Origin: an uncultured Acetatifactor sp.
GTDB lineage: Bacteria > Bacillota > Clostridia > Lachnospirales > Lachnospiraceae
NCBI GenBank assembly: GCA_934402315.1
Contig: CAKRTS010000004.1
Span: forward strand, 1 to 64,000
Reading direction: 5' to 3'
DNA length: 64,000 nt
Every line of letters begins with the position of its first letter. Within the stretch, counting starts at the first letter, position 1. This document shows, piece by piece, positions 1 to 8,626 of the stretch. The position numbers and the translations under genes are program-made. The notes under the pieces were generated by a model. It did no database searches and had not been told where the DNA came from. It was given only the letters and a program-made list of their open reading frames with translations.

Positions 1-70
1 GGGTATTCGTTGAAAAGCATAGATTCCTTCAGATGTTTCAGATTCGCTTCAGACACACATTGTGCAAAAG

Positions 71-116
71 AAAAAAATGCTTCCAAGGAAAGTGTAGCAT
101 CCCCGAAGCATTTTTT
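71..116 (-). terminator. Rho-independent terminator, probably two-way
   Basis: AAAAAATGCTTC pairs with GAAGCATTTTTT around a loop of about 21 bases, so there is a T-run on either strand. It lies 45-90 bases past the stop of the minus-strand APH-family gene and probably ends that operon. Confidence 0.75.
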
Positions 117-159
117 CAACTGTTTTGTTCTCTTTAGTTAGAGTTTATAAAAATATTTT

Positions 160-1140
160 TTACAGAATCTTCAGTGCCTGCTCGAATTTCTGCGCGGAAT
201 CGACTGTATTGCGCTCCCAGCCTTCATTTCCGGGCACATACCGGTTATAGCGCTCCGTCTCCATAATCAGCGCAAGGTATCCCAGCGCCACCGCATAGCG
301 GATGTCCTCGTCCCTGCTGCCGGTCAGCCGGATTCCGGATACGGATTCATAATAATCGAAATACTCCCCCATTTCTGACAAAGGCTGCTCCGGCCCCTTG
401 CCGCAGACAATCCAGTCGGCAATCGGGTCTCCGTAAAAGCTCCTCTCCGGGTCGATCCACGAAAACTGTAATCCGTTTTCCGTTCTCTCACAGAATATAT
501 TGCTGTCCCAGAGATCGAAATTTACCATCGTTCCCTCTACCGTCCTCAAAAGCTCCTGATGCCGGTCGATCGCCTTCAACAGACGCTCACCGTACTCCGA
601 CTGTTTCCCGAATCGGGCACAGTCAGCCAGCAACGCCGACACCATCCCTCTCACGGCATCGTACCAGCTATCCTTCAGTCCGCACTGGATGTAGCCGAAC
701 TTGCTGCTCCGGATGGTATGGATTTCACCCGCCATACGGATTTTCTCCCTGTCCGCCAGCGCTCTCTCCTCCTCGGAAAAGTTCATCGCCCAGAGCGGCG
801 CTCCCGTGAGATATTCCATAATGAAATAATGGCTCGGAATCAGTTCACAGCTCTCGTCAACGAAGTAGATTTCCGGCACACGGACTGTTGTATGCTTCCT
901 GATCTGTTCATACCAGAAAACTTCCGAATGCATCATATCCCGCTCATAGGTCAGGATCGCCGCCTCCTTTGGCGGCGCAATTTTCAATACATATCTTCCC
1001 AGCTCTGTCTCCACGCGGTATGCCGCGTTAAATTCTCCCTCTCCAAGCGGCTTTGCCGAGAGCACCTTCCCCAGCTTCGCCTTTTCAAAGATGCGGTCAA
1101 TCTCTGCCGGAGAAGCCTCATATTTTGTCTTACTTATCAT
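160..1140 (-). CDS. APH-family small-molecule phosphotransferase
   Basis: A 326-residue protein of the aminoglycoside phosphotransferase/choline kinase fold. Such enzymes move a phosphate from ATP or GTP to a hydroxyl of a sugar, alcohol or antibiotic in the cytoplasm. The catalytic loop reads VNFDLWDSN, so the usual His of the HxD motif is Asn while the Asp and downstream Asn remain; the metal-binding motif is IDPERSFYGDP. The ATG at 1140 is chosen because GAGGGA precedes it by about 9 bases; a TTG at 1155 would add five residues. The start is one base from the stop of the hydrolase gene upstream, so the two are probably translationally coupled. The substrate cannot be read from sequence, and antibiotic resistance should not be assumed. 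Confidence 0.8.
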   Translation of the reverse strand: MISKTKYEASPAEIDRIFEKAKLGKVLSAKPLGEGEFNAAYRVETELGRYVLKIAPPKEAAILTYERDMMHSEVFWYEQIRKHTTVRVPEIYFVDESCELIPSHYFIMEYLTGAPLWAMNFSEEERALADREKIRMAGEIHTIRSSKFGYIQCGLKDSWYDAVRGMVSALLADCARFGKQSEYGERLLKAIDRHQELLRTVEGTMVNFDLWDSNIFCERTENGLQFSWIDPERSFYGDPIADWIVCGKGPEQPLSEMGEYFDYYESVSGIRLTGSRDEDIRYAVALGYLALIMETERYNRYVPGNEGWERNTVDSAQKFEQALKIL

Positions 1141-1141
1141 T

Positions 1142-1897
1142 TCATTTTCCCTCAATATCCAGCCACGCCCGGATTCTCTCTATATCCTCTTTTCTGAGAT
1201 CAGCATGCTGATCCGAGTCAAAGGTAATAAATTCGTAGTCCTTTTTATATTCCTGCAGTTTCTCTACCAGTGCTTCCGCCTGTTCCAGTGGCACCTTGAC
1301 ATCGCCGGTTGTATGGAAAATCAGCAGTGGTGTGTCCAGTTCTTCTGCCCAGCAGGTTGCGGACCGCTTCTCATATTCCCCCGGCAACTCCTCCGGGGAA
1401 CCGCCAACCAGCTCCGTAAACACCTGCCTCATGTCTTCCCTCTCTCCGTAGGACATAAAGCAATCCGCCAGCCCGGCAACCACGACCGCTTTTTGTATCC
1501 TGCTATCCTCACGCAGCACCTCATAGACCATCATTCCGCCTCTGGATACACCCATCAGGTTCATTCGCCCGGCATCAATATAGCCGAACTCCTCACAGAT
1601 ATCCAACAGCCGAACTACATCCCTGACATCTGCCCCGCCAAATTCATCCTGTCCTTCACTTCTTCCGCAGCCCCTGTAATTGGAGGCAATGCAGAGCGTA
1701 TCCAGCTGGTACGCATAATAGCAGATCTCCAACGGCTCCAGTGCGCCATAGTCACGGTTTCCGCCATGTTCAAAGAAAACACATGGAAGTTCTTCGCCTG
1801 TCTCAAGCAGTTCCCGCGGGGCACTCAAAAAGCCCTCTATCTGTAATCCGTCACTCTCATAGAAGAAACGGTAACAGATAAAATCCGCCAGAACCAC
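1142..1897 (-). CDS. Alpha/beta hydrolase, prolyl-oligopeptidase-like
   Basis: A 251-residue cytoplasmic serine hydrolase of the S9/dienelactone-hydrolase type. The nucleophile elbow is GVSRGG, with an oxyanion-side HGG motif near residue 45. The acid is the Asp of HTTGD and the base is the His of SDQH near the C terminus, so the triad looks complete. It starts at a GTG with GAGGAG nine bases upstream. The frame stays open about 17 codons further upstream, so a slightly longer product from a non-ATG start is possible. It sits between thrH and the phosphotransferase in a close-packed run, probably one transcript. Esterase and peptidase activity are both possible. Confidence 0.8.
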   Translation of the reverse strand: MVLADFICYRFFYESDGLQIEGFLSAPRELLETGEELPCVFFEHGGNRDYGALEPLEICYYAYQLDTLCIASNYRGCGRSEGQDEFGGADVRDVVRLLDICEEFGYIDAGRMNLMGVSRGGMMVYEVLREDSRIQKAVVVAGLADCFMSYGEREDMRQVFTELVGGSPEELPGEYEKRSATCWAEELDTPLLIFHTTGDVKVPLEQAEALVEKLQEYKKDYEFITFDSDQHADLRKEDIERIRAWLDIEGK

Positions 1898-1959
1898 CCC
1901 CGTCCGCTCCTCATACCCGGTCAGGTCAATCTGCTCATAGTCTGTGATTTACGCCGCTC

Positions 1960-2568
1960 TTACTGTTCCTTCATTGCTGCCTTGATTGCCGCCATCAGCT
2001 CGTCATAGGTGTCGTATGCCGGCAGCTCCGGGTTCTCCGCCTTGATCTTGTCCGTGCTCTTGAACAGGAAGCCCGCCTTGCTCGCCTTAATCATTCCCAG
2101 ATCATTATAGCTGTCCCCGCTGGCAATCGTCTCATAGCCGATTGACTGTAACGCCTTCACTGTCGTGAGCTTGGAATTCTCGATTCTCATCCGGAAGCCT
2201 GTGATCTCTCCACTTTCAGCAACCTCCAGAGAATTGCAGAAGATGGTCGGCCATCCCAGCTTTTTCATCAGCGGTGTTGCGAACTGCGTGAAGGTGTCAC
2301 TGATGATAATGACCTGGGAAAAGCTCCTCAGCTCATCCAGAAACTCTTTTGCGCCGGGAATCGGATCAATCTTCTCGATCGTCTCCTGAATCTCCTTCAA
2401 TCCCAGCCCGTGATCCTTCAAAATTCCGATACGCCATTTCATGAGCTTGTCATAGTCAGGCTCGTCTCTCGTCGTTCTCTTTAACTCGGGAATGCCGCTT
2501 GCCTCCGCAAACGCAATCCAGATTTCCGGTACCAGTACCCCTTCCAGATCCAAACATGTAATAAACAT
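1960..2568 (-). CDS. thrH: HAD hydrolase ThrH, phosphoserine phosphatase / homoserine phosphotransferase
   Basis: A 202-residue HAD-superfamily protein. Motif I is DLEGVLVPEIW, with Glu in place of the second Asp, which is diagnostic of ThrH. Motif II is the Ser/Asp of IISDT, motif III a Lys near residue 130, and motif IV GDSYND. Characterised ThrH dephosphorylates phosphoserine and can pass the phosphate to homoserine, linking serine and threonine synthesis. The start ATG has GGGAGA about 11 bases upstream. It lies 20 bases downstream of the response regulator gene, suggesting one operon. The family assignment is firm; the relative importance of the two activities here is unknown. Confidence 0.85.
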   Translation of the reverse strand: MFITCLDLEGVLVPEIWIAFAEASGIPELKRTTRDEPDYDKLMKWRIGILKDHGLGLKEIQETIEKIDPIPGAKEFLDELRSFSQVIIISDTFTQFATPLMKKLGWPTIFCNSLEVAESGEITGFRMRIENSKLTTVKALQSIGYETIASGDSYNDLGMIKASKAGFLFKSTDKIKAENPELPAYDTYDELMAAIKAAMKEQ

Positions 2569-2588
2569 ACAACTATATCTCCCTCATT

Positions 2589-3371
2589 TTATTTTCCACT
2601 GATTTTCTGTCTCTCAAAGAAATTATCCACTGACTGTCTGATCTCCTCCGGCGGCAGGGTCTTTAAAAGATACCCGTCCGGCTTGAGCGCCATCACCTGC
2701 ATAACGCTCTCCCTGTCTCCCTTGCTTGTCAGGAAAATCACGGGAATATCTGCAAACTCAATCTCGCTCCGGATCATCTGCAGAACCTGTCTGCCATCCA
2801 GAATCGGCATCTCATAGTCCAACAGGACGAGATCCGGCCGGTTCGTGGAAAGATATTTGATCGCCATAGTGCCGGAATTTGCAAGGACAACCTGATATTT
2901 ATCCTCAAGCCAGCCCTTTACATTGCGCAGCACCGCGCCGGAATCATCCACCACGAGCACGATCTTCTTGTTGTGCTTTGCCTCTGTTTTCATATAGCCG
3001 TCTATCTCGGTACAAACGTCATTTACGTTGAGCGGCCGCGGAAATTCCTTCTTTATCATACTCGCCGGAATGTTCTTATGTACCTCGTCCAGCTCCTGAA
3101 CGCCTCCCGTGACGAACAGGGAGATCTCATTCTCCACGACGGTATCCTTCAGATAGACCAGTCCCTGCTGCAGCTCTTCCAGCTCTTCTTCCGCAAAGAG
3201 GAATGCTGCTTCCGCCTCCTTCAATGTCCGGCACAGGGAATCGATCTCTACGCGCGAGACGATGACTTCATAATTTGCCGCCTCAAGCTTATTTTTAAGG
3301 GACGTCAACAAATACCCCTGCGTCTCCGACACAAGCAGGATCTTATGCGTCCCAGCCTCATTCTCTCCCAT
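2589..3371 (-). CDS. Response regulator with degenerate plus intact receiver domains
   Basis: A 260-residue cytoplasmic protein. Residues 136-258 form a complete CheY-like receiver: acidic pair in VVDDS, phospho-acceptor Asp in LLDYEMP, Thr in FLTSK and Lys in LLKTLPP. The first 120 residues have the same start pattern (KILLVSETQG) but lack the acidic pocket and acceptor Asp, so they look like a pseudo-receiver. There is no DNA-binding or enzymatic output domain, so it probably acts by protein contact. No histidine kinase is adjacent. It heads the operon that continues into thrH, with AAAGG about 12 bases before the ATG. Confidence 0.8.
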   Translation of the reverse strand: MGENEAGTHKILLVSETQGYLLTSLKNKLEAANYEVIVSRVEIDSLCRTLKEAEAAFLFAEEELEELQQGLVYLKDTVVENEISLFVTGGVQELDEVHKNIPASMIKKEFPRPLNVNDVCTEIDGYMKTEAKHNKKIVLVVDDSGAVLRNVKGWLEDKYQVVLANSGTMAIKYLSTNRPDLVLLDYEMPILDGRQVLQMIRSEIEFADIPVIFLTSKGDRESVMQVMALKPDGYLLKTLPPEEIRQSVDNFFERQKISGK

Positions 3372-3438
3372 GCTGTTACCATACCTTTCTTATGTTATAT
3401 TCCTGTCTGGGTGCCTACAAAACTCCAATTTTCAGATC

Positions 3439-3518
3439 ACAGTTGTGCAAAATGCACCTGGCCACAAGCAGCGCAAGCGTGCCTGCGGTGGTCTGTGCAT
3501 TTTGTACAACGCCACTTT
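3439..3518. repeat. Palindromic intergenic repeat, copy A
   Basis: Outer arms GTTGTGCAAAATGCAC (3442-3457) and GTGCATTTTGTACAAC (3495-3510) match at 15 of 16 positions. A second, weaker stem and the conserved stretch GCGCAAGCGTGCCTGCGG lie inside. It begins a few bases past the pyrF stop codon, in the spacer before the response regulator gene. A related longer copy is at 8627-8782. Confidence 0.8.
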
Positions 3519-3519
3519 T

Positions 3520-4452
3520 CTATCTGTTGTTCAGCGCCGCCGCAATATCCTCCCGCATCGCAAGCACTGCCGCCCTTGCCGCGTCCGCATATGCCTTCTC
3601 TCCGTAACCGGCATACTGCTCCTGCTGGTAAGCCGCAATTATTCCTCTGGAGGAATTGATGATCGCACCCAGTCCGTCTTCATTAAAGAAGTGCACCAGA
3701 TCGGCGCCCTTTCCGCCCTGCGCCCCATAGCCGGGAACAAGGATAAAGGTCTTCGGCATCAGCTTTCGCAGAACCTTCCCCTGTTCGGGATAGGTCGCGC
3801 CGACCACAGCGCCAACATAGCTGTAATCACCAGTCTCCGGCATACACTCCGCTCCCCATGCAGCCACCTGTTCGCCGACATACTCATAGAGCGGTCTTCC
3901 GTCGATCAGTCTGTCCTGAAATTCGCCGCTGCTGGGGTTGGAGGTCTTTACCAGAACGAAGATCCCCTTCTTCTCCTCCGCACAGATCTTGGTAAACGGC
4001 TTCACACCGTCCGAACCGAGGTAAGGATTCACCGTCACAAAGTCCTCGTCGAAGCCCGCATAGCTCTTACCGCCGACCCGGACTCTTCCCAGGTGTCCGA
4101 CCGCATATGCCTCCGAAGTGGAACCGATGTCCCCACGCTTGATGTCACCGATCACGACAAGCCCCTTCTCCTTGCAGTAGTCGACGGTCTTCTTAAAGGC
4201 GATCATACCCGGTATACCAAACTGTTCATACATGGCAACCTGTGGCTTCACCGCCGGAATCAGGTCGTAAATTGCATCTACCAGCCCCTTATTGTACTGC
4301 CAGATTGCCTCTGCCGCACCCTCCAGCGTCTCTCCAAACTCCGCAAACGCCTGCTTTTTTATATATTCCGGTACAAATTTCATCATCGGATCCAGTCCGA
4401 CCACAATCGGCGCATTCGTCTTTCTGATTCCTGCAATCAGTCTGTTAATCAT
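3520..4452 (-). CDS. pyrF: Orotidine 5'-phosphate decarboxylase
   Basis: A 310-residue enzyme that makes UMP from OMP, the last step of UMP synthesis. It has the long-form (type 2) layout. The substrate-binding VVGLDP is near the N terminus, the catalytic Lys/Asp motif reads GDIKRGDIGST, and the phosphate-binding end is VPGYGAQGG. The ATG at 4452 follows AGGAGG at good spacing; an in-frame start 99 bases earlier would run into nrdD and has no ribosome site. It lies 19 bases after nrdD, so the two are probably co-transcribed. Palindromic repeat copy A begins just past its stop. pyrE and carAB are elsewhere in the window. Confidence 0.93.
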   Translation of the reverse strand: MINRLIAGIRKTNAPIVVGLDPMMKFVPEYIKKQAFAEFGETLEGAAEAIWQYNKGLVDAIYDLIPAVKPQVAMYEQFGIPGMIAFKKTVDYCKEKGLVVIGDIKRGDIGSTSEAYAVGHLGRVRVGGKSYAGFDEDFVTVNPYLGSDGVKPFTKICAEEKKGIFVLVKTSNPSSGEFQDRLIDGRPLYEYVGEQVAAWGAECMPETGDYSYVGAVVGATYPEQGKVLRKLMPKTFILVPGYGAQGGKGADLVHFFNEDGLGAIINSSRGIIAAYQQEQYAGYGEKAYADAARAAVLAMREDIAAALNNR

Positions 4453-4471
4453 ACTCTCTCCTCCTGTTGTC

Positions 4472-6859
4472 TCATCCCATCGTAACCTGCAGCTGCTCCG
4501 CAAATTTTCTGATATTGGATGCATTGACATATTTTCTCTGGGAATCCCCATCTATCACAACCAGCGTCGGTGCCTGCATCACGCCGTAGCGCTGCGCCAG
4601 TTCCATATTTTCCTCCGCGTCTATGATTACATAGCTGACATCCCGGAGATATTCCTTCGCCAGCTGGCAGTTCGGGCAGGTCTTCGTCGTGAACAGATAG
4701 CGCATATTCTTCGGCTGCCCGATCTCAACCTCAACATCCCCCTTGAAATCGGACAGCTTCGCCATCGTCCGTGTCGGGCGCTTTAATACCGAATGTGCAA
4801 TGTCGTACTCCTTACGGTTCTCGTACTCCTGCAGCTTTCCGTCATTCCAGTTCTGAACCGGTCTGTAATAACCTGTGATACGGCTATAGACCTCCGTCTT
4901 CGCCCCGCAGTGAGGGCAGGTCTTCACCTCTCCCGCGAGATAGCCGTGTGTCTTACAGATAGAGTAGGTCGGGGAAAGCGTGTAGTAGGGCAGCTTATAA
5001 TTCTGTGCTATCGTGCGCACAAGGGCTGCCGCCGCCTTCCAGTCCGGCAGCTTCTCGCCGAGGAATGCGTGGAACACTGTTCCCGAAGTGTACAAGGTCT
5101 GTAATTCATCCTGAATATCAAGGGCATCAAAAATATCCGTTGTGTAATCCACAGGCAGATGCGAGGAGTTTGTATAATAGGGCGTATCACCCGGCTTTCC
5201 CGCGGTGCGGATCGCCGGCCAGCGCTTCTTGTCATGCTTCGCCAGACGGTAGGTCGTACTCTCCGCCGGTGTTGCCTCCAGATTGTAGAGGTCACCGTAC
5301 AGCTCCTGATAATCGGACAGGCGGTTGCGCATATGGTTGAGCACCTTCTTTGCAAACTCCTGCGTTTTCTCATTCGTCATATCCGCGCGCAGCCAGTTGG
5401 CATTCAGTCCGACCTCATTCATGCCGATCAGCCCGATCGTTGAGAAATGATTGTCAAAGGAACCGAGATACCGTTTGGTATAAGGGTACAGTCCTTCCTC
5501 GAGAAGCCGGGAAATAACGCCCCTCTTGATTTTCAGGGACCGCGCGGCAATGTCCATCATATGATTCAGTCTTGCGAAAAACTCGTCCTCGTTGGCGGAC
5601 AGATAAGCGATCCTCGGAAGATTGACCGTCACAACGCCGACACTTCCCGTGCTCTCGCCCGAGCCGAAAAAGCCACCCGTCTTCTTCCGCAGCTCGCGGA
5701 GGTCAAGGCGCAGACGACAGCACATGCTGCGCACATCGCTCGGCTGCATGTCCGAGTTGATATAATTTGAAAAATACGGTGTACCGTACTTTGCCGTCAT
5801 CTCAAACAGAAGCCGGTTATTCTCCGTATCTGACCAGTCGAAATCCTTTGTGATGGAATAGGTAGGAATCGGGTACTGGAAGCCTCTTCCGTTCGCATCT
5901 CCCTCGATCATCGTCTCGATGAATGCCCTGTTGACCATATCCATCTCCGGCTTGCAGTCCTTGTACTTGAAATCCATTTCCACGCCGCCGACAATCGCCG
6001 GAAGCTCTGCGAGATCATCCGGTACCGTCCAATCGAGCGTGATGTTGGAAAAGGGCGCCTGTGTTCCCCAACGGCTCGGTGTATTTACACCGTAAATAAA
6101 TGCCTCAATGCATTTCTTTACTTCGCTGTAGCTCAGATTGTCTACCTTTACAAAGGGCGCAAGGTAAGTATCAAAGGAAGAAAATGCCTGCGCTCCCGCC
6201 CACTCATTCTGCATGATTCCGAGGAAATTAACCATCTGGTTGCAGAGCACGGAGAGATGTCTTGCCGGAGCCGATGTGATCTTTCCCGTGATACCGCCAA
6301 GACCTTCCTGAATCAGCTGTTTCAACGACCAGCCGGCGCAGTAGCCCGTGAGCATGGAGAGATCGTGAATGTGGATATCCGCATTCCGATGCGCCTCCGC
6401 AATCTCCTCGTCATAGATCTCCGAGAGCCAGTAGTTCGCCGTGACCGCACCGGAGTTGCTTAAGATCAGTCCGCCGACGGAGTATGTGACCGTGGAGTTC
6501 TCCTTGACACGCCAGTCCTCCACCTTGACATAGCCGTTGACCACTTCCTTGTAATCCAGAATGGTTGAAGTCATTGTACGCATCTTCTCCCGCTGCTTGC
6601 GGTAAAGGATGAAAGCTTTTGCAACCTCCTCATAGCCCGCCTGTCCCAGAACACGCTCCACGCTGTCCTGAATGTCCTCCACGTGGATGGCATCCTCCTT
6701 CACTCTGTCCTGAAAATCCGCCGTCACGCGCAGCGCAAGCAGATCGATAATGTCATTCGTATAGTTCATCTGCGTTGCCGTAAATGCCTTCATGATGACA
6801 TCATTGATCTTCACCAGCGTAAAATCTGCCTTTTCCCCGTTTCTTTTGATTACCTGCAT
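4472..6859 (-). CDS. nrdD: Anaerobic ribonucleoside-triphosphate reductase with thioredoxin-like C terminus
   Basis: A 795-residue glycyl-radical enzyme that reduces ribonucleoside triphosphates to deoxy forms without oxygen. Residues 3-90 are an ATP-cone (starts QVIKRNGEKADF). The large barrel domain follows. A zinc site is formed by Cys635 and its neighbours plus CPHC at 648-651, and the radical Gly lies in RITGYYRP near 663. Residues 718-795 are a thioredoxin/glutaredoxin-like domain with CPNC and a cis-Pro in QAPT, probably supplying electrons. No activase gene (nrdG) is adjacent; pyrF follows instead. The ATG is preceded by GGGGAGG at 9 bases and a good promoter at 6934-6962. Confidence 0.95.
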   Translation of the reverse strand: MQVIKRNGEKADFTLVKINDVIMKAFTATQMNYTNDIIDLLALRVTADFQDRVKEDAIHVEDIQDSVERVLGQAGYEEVAKAFILYRKQREKMRTMTSTILDYKEVVNGYVKVEDWRVKENSTVTYSVGGLILSNSGAVTANYWLSEIYDEEIAEAHRNADIHIHDLSMLTGYCAGWSLKQLIQEGLGGITGKITSAPARHLSVLCNQMVNFLGIMQNEWAGAQAFSSFDTYLAPFVKVDNLSYSEVKKCIEAFIYGVNTPSRWGTQAPFSNITLDWTVPDDLAELPAIVGGVEMDFKYKDCKPEMDMVNRAFIETMIEGDANGRGFQYPIPTYSITKDFDWSDTENNRLLFEMTAKYGTPYFSNYINSDMQPSDVRSMCCRLRLDLRELRKKTGGFFGSGESTGSVGVVTVNLPRIAYLSANEDEFFARLNHMMDIAARSLKIKRGVISRLLEEGLYPYTKRYLGSFDNHFSTIGLIGMNEVGLNANWLRADMTNEKTQEFAKKVLNHMRNRLSDYQELYGDLYNLEATPAESTTYRLAKHDKKRWPAIRTAGKPGDTPYYTNSSHLPVDYTTDIFDALDIQDELQTLYTSGTVFHAFLGEKLPDWKAAAALVRTIAQNYKLPYYTLSPTYSICKTHGYLAGEVKTCPHCGAKTEVYSRITGYYRPVQNWNDGKLQEYENRKEYDIAHSVLKRPTRTMAKLSDFKGDVEVEIGQPKNMRYLFTTKTCPNCQLAKEYLRDVSYVIIDAEENMELAQRYGVMQAPTLVVIDGDSQRKYVNASNIRKFAEQLQVTMG

Positions 6860-6933
6860 ACCCGGAAACCTCCCCTGTCAAACTGAGCCGTTTCGTTCCG
6901 CAACACCTGCATCCCAAGACCGCACATGTACTT

Positions 6934-6962
6934 ATCTTAGCATTCCATGTCTTAAAAGTCAA
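6934..6962 (-). promoter_or_regulatory. Promoter of nrdD
   Basis: On the minus strand TTGACT is separated by 17 bases from TAAGAT, about 75 bases before the nrdD start. This fits a housekeeping sigma promoter. The rest of the 298-base spacer between nrdD and the XRE gene holds one hairpin (7027-7062) and no gene. Confidence 0.65.
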
Positions 6963-7026
6963 TGTATGATACAAGATATGGTGGTGTCCAAATCTCTCTT
7001 CCAGAACATGTTGTGTCGTTTTAGTT

Positions 7027-7062
7027 ATACTGAATTTTCTTGCCGAATTCCAGTATTTTTAT
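7027..7062 (+). terminator. Hairpin with T-run in the nrdD/XRE spacer
   Basis: ATACTGAATT pairs with AATTCCAGTAT with one bulge, followed on the plus strand by TTTTTATT. It looks like a terminator but no plus-strand gene precedes it. It may shield the XRE gene from antisense transcription, or be fortuitous. Confidence 0.35.
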
Positions 7063-7157
7063 TGGTTTTGTGAAGTTATGTTTTACGCAGGCTAAAAAAG
7101 GATAAAATCAATTTTACAGTACATAGAATCACGGCTTCGGGAAGGAACAGTAACTAT

Positions 7158-7502
7158 ATGACTACAGGAAGAATTCTCACAGAATTGAGAAAGGAAAAGG
7201 AAATCGGCCAGAAAGAGCTTGCCGTCTTTCTGAATGTCTCTGTGGGTACTGTGTCAAACTATGAAAACGATGTCCATTCTCCCGACCTTGCCACGCTCTG
7301 CAAGATTGCTGATTTCTTCGGGGTGACGACAGATTATCTGCTCGGCAGAACCTCCTACCGCAAAGATCCCGCCGTGCTGAACCGGCGCGTATCTGACCGT
7401 TATACCATAACCGATATTGTGAATACCATGCTGACCTTTGAGAGCAGCACGATCGATCATCTCATGGATTATGCAAGGTATCTGCAGACACAGCAGCCCT
7501 GA
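7158..7502 (+). CDS. XRE-family helix-turn-helix regulator
   Basis: A 114-residue protein. Residues 5-65 are a Cro/CI-type helix-turn-helix, with QKELAVFLNVSVGTVSNYE as the two key helices and a DYLLGRTS close typical of small clostridial repressors. The remaining 45 residues are probably for dimer contact. A GGAAGG site lies about 12 bases before the ATG. The gene stands alone on the plus strand, opposite in direction to nrdD, and its stop is only three bases from the stop of the convergent TPR lipoprotein gene. Its target is unknown; self-regulation in the upstream spacer is plausible. Confidence 0.85.
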   Translation: MTTGRILTELRKEKEIGQKELAVFLNVSVGTVSNYENDVHSPDLATLCKIADFFGVTTDYLLGRTSYRKDPAVLNRRVSDRYTITDIVNTMLTFESSTIDHLMDYARYLQTQQP

Positions 7503-7505
7503 CCG

Positions 7506-8567
7506 CTACCTTGTCGAAAGAAAAGCATATTCTCTCTGTGCCTGCGCATCATCCGGATAATTTTTCAGATAATTTCCCATCAGTACAAATGCCTGTTCAT
7601 ACTCTTCCAGATACTCATAAGCCACGATCTCATTGAAGGAGAGGGACTGCATCATACTGCTCTCGCCGAGCTGCATTCCCGCCTGGAATGCATCCAGCGC
7701 CTTCTTATATTCACCCTTTGCCATCTCGCAGAGTCCGAGCTGGTTATACAGCTCCGCATTGCCGTCGTATTTCGCCAGATAGCTGTTATATACGCTGGCT
7801 GCATAGTTGTAATCGCCGGTCGCCTCATAGGAACGTCCAAGATACAGATAGCTCCGGACGCCGCCCTTTTCTCTCGCCTCCTCAAGCGCAATGCACGCCT
7901 TCTGATATTCTCCGAGATAATAGTAGATCCGCCCGATGACATAATTGTCCATCTGCTTGTCGCCCGACGCAAGCGCCGTCTGCAGGTACTCCTGCCCTGC
8001 CTCCTTATAGCCGAAATGCGCCAGCACCTCGTAAATGCTGATAAGGCGGTCATAATTTCTGGGCTCCATCAGGACAACACGGTCAAAATCCTCCTTCGCC
8101 CCCTGATAGTTCCCGAGACTCATACGGACATTCCCCCGCAGGAAATAGGCATCCTTCTCGTCGGGACGCAGTGCAAGTATCGCATCATAGGTGCTTTCCG
8201 CCTCCGTATATTGCTCATTCTTCGTATAGGCGGCCGCCAGATAATAATTCAGATCAAAGTCAATCTCCTCCAGAAAGCCGTTGCTTCCCTCCAGCGAATT
8301 TAAAAACGCCTGTACCGCCTCGCCGTACTCTGTCAGTCCCATATAAGCGATGCCCCTGGAGCGTTCGACCAGACGCATGTTCTCGCCCTCCGCCTCCGCC
8401 GCGTCAAGCTCCTCCAGCGCCCCCTGATAGTCCAGATTGCGGATCAGCTCCGTCGCCGTATTAATCCTTGTCTCCGCATTCCCGCAACCGGTCAGCCCCG
8501 CGAGCAGACCGATGCACAGCGCAGCCGCTATGTACTTTTTCCCCTTCTTATCCTCTGTAGCTCTCAC
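7506..8567 (-). CDS. TPR-repeat lipoprotein
   Basis: About 353 residues. A short charged N terminus leads into a hydrophobic segment ending in the lipobox LTGC, so the protein is probably exported and lipid-anchored at the outer membrane face. The rest is a run of tetratricopeptide helices, e.g. AYFLRGNVRMSLGNYQGA and ELYNQLGLCEMAKGEYKKAL, roughly seven to eight units. These usually form protein-protein scaffolds. The GTG at 8567 is preferred since GAGGATAATA precedes it; an ATG four codons earlier has no ribosome site. The partner is not apparent. Palindromic repeat copy B lies just upstream. Confidence 0.8.
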   Translation of the reverse strand: MRATEDKKGKKYIAAALCIGLLAGLTGCGNAETRINTATELIRNLDYQGALEELDAAEAEGENMRLVERSRGIAYMGLTEYGEAVQAFLNSLEGSNGFLEEIDFDLNYYLAAAYTKNEQYTEAESTYDAILALRPDEKDAYFLRGNVRMSLGNYQGAKEDFDRVVLMEPRNYDRLISIYEVLAHFGYKEAGQEYLQTALASGDKQMDNYVIGRIYYYLGEYQKACIALEEAREKGGVRSYLYLGRSYEATGDYNYAASVYNSYLAKYDGNAELYNQLGLCEMAKGEYKKALDAFQAGMQLGESSMMQSLSFNEIVAYEYLEEYEQAFVLMGNYLKNYPDDAQAQREYAFLSTR

Positions 8568-8626
8568 TATTATCCTCATTTCCGTTAGCGTAAACTTAGG
8601 TAATCACGAAACGCACACCTTTCAAC

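Noticed and set aside
160..1140. Aminoglycoside resistance gene
   Set aside because: The fold fits the wide APH family, but the catalytic HxD His is Asn and nothing in the context points to an antibiotic substrate.
6960..7000. Possible NrdR box upstream of nrdD (ATACAAGATATGGTGGTGT)
   Set aside because: It matches the palindromic NrdR consensus too poorly and no second box was found at the usual spacing.
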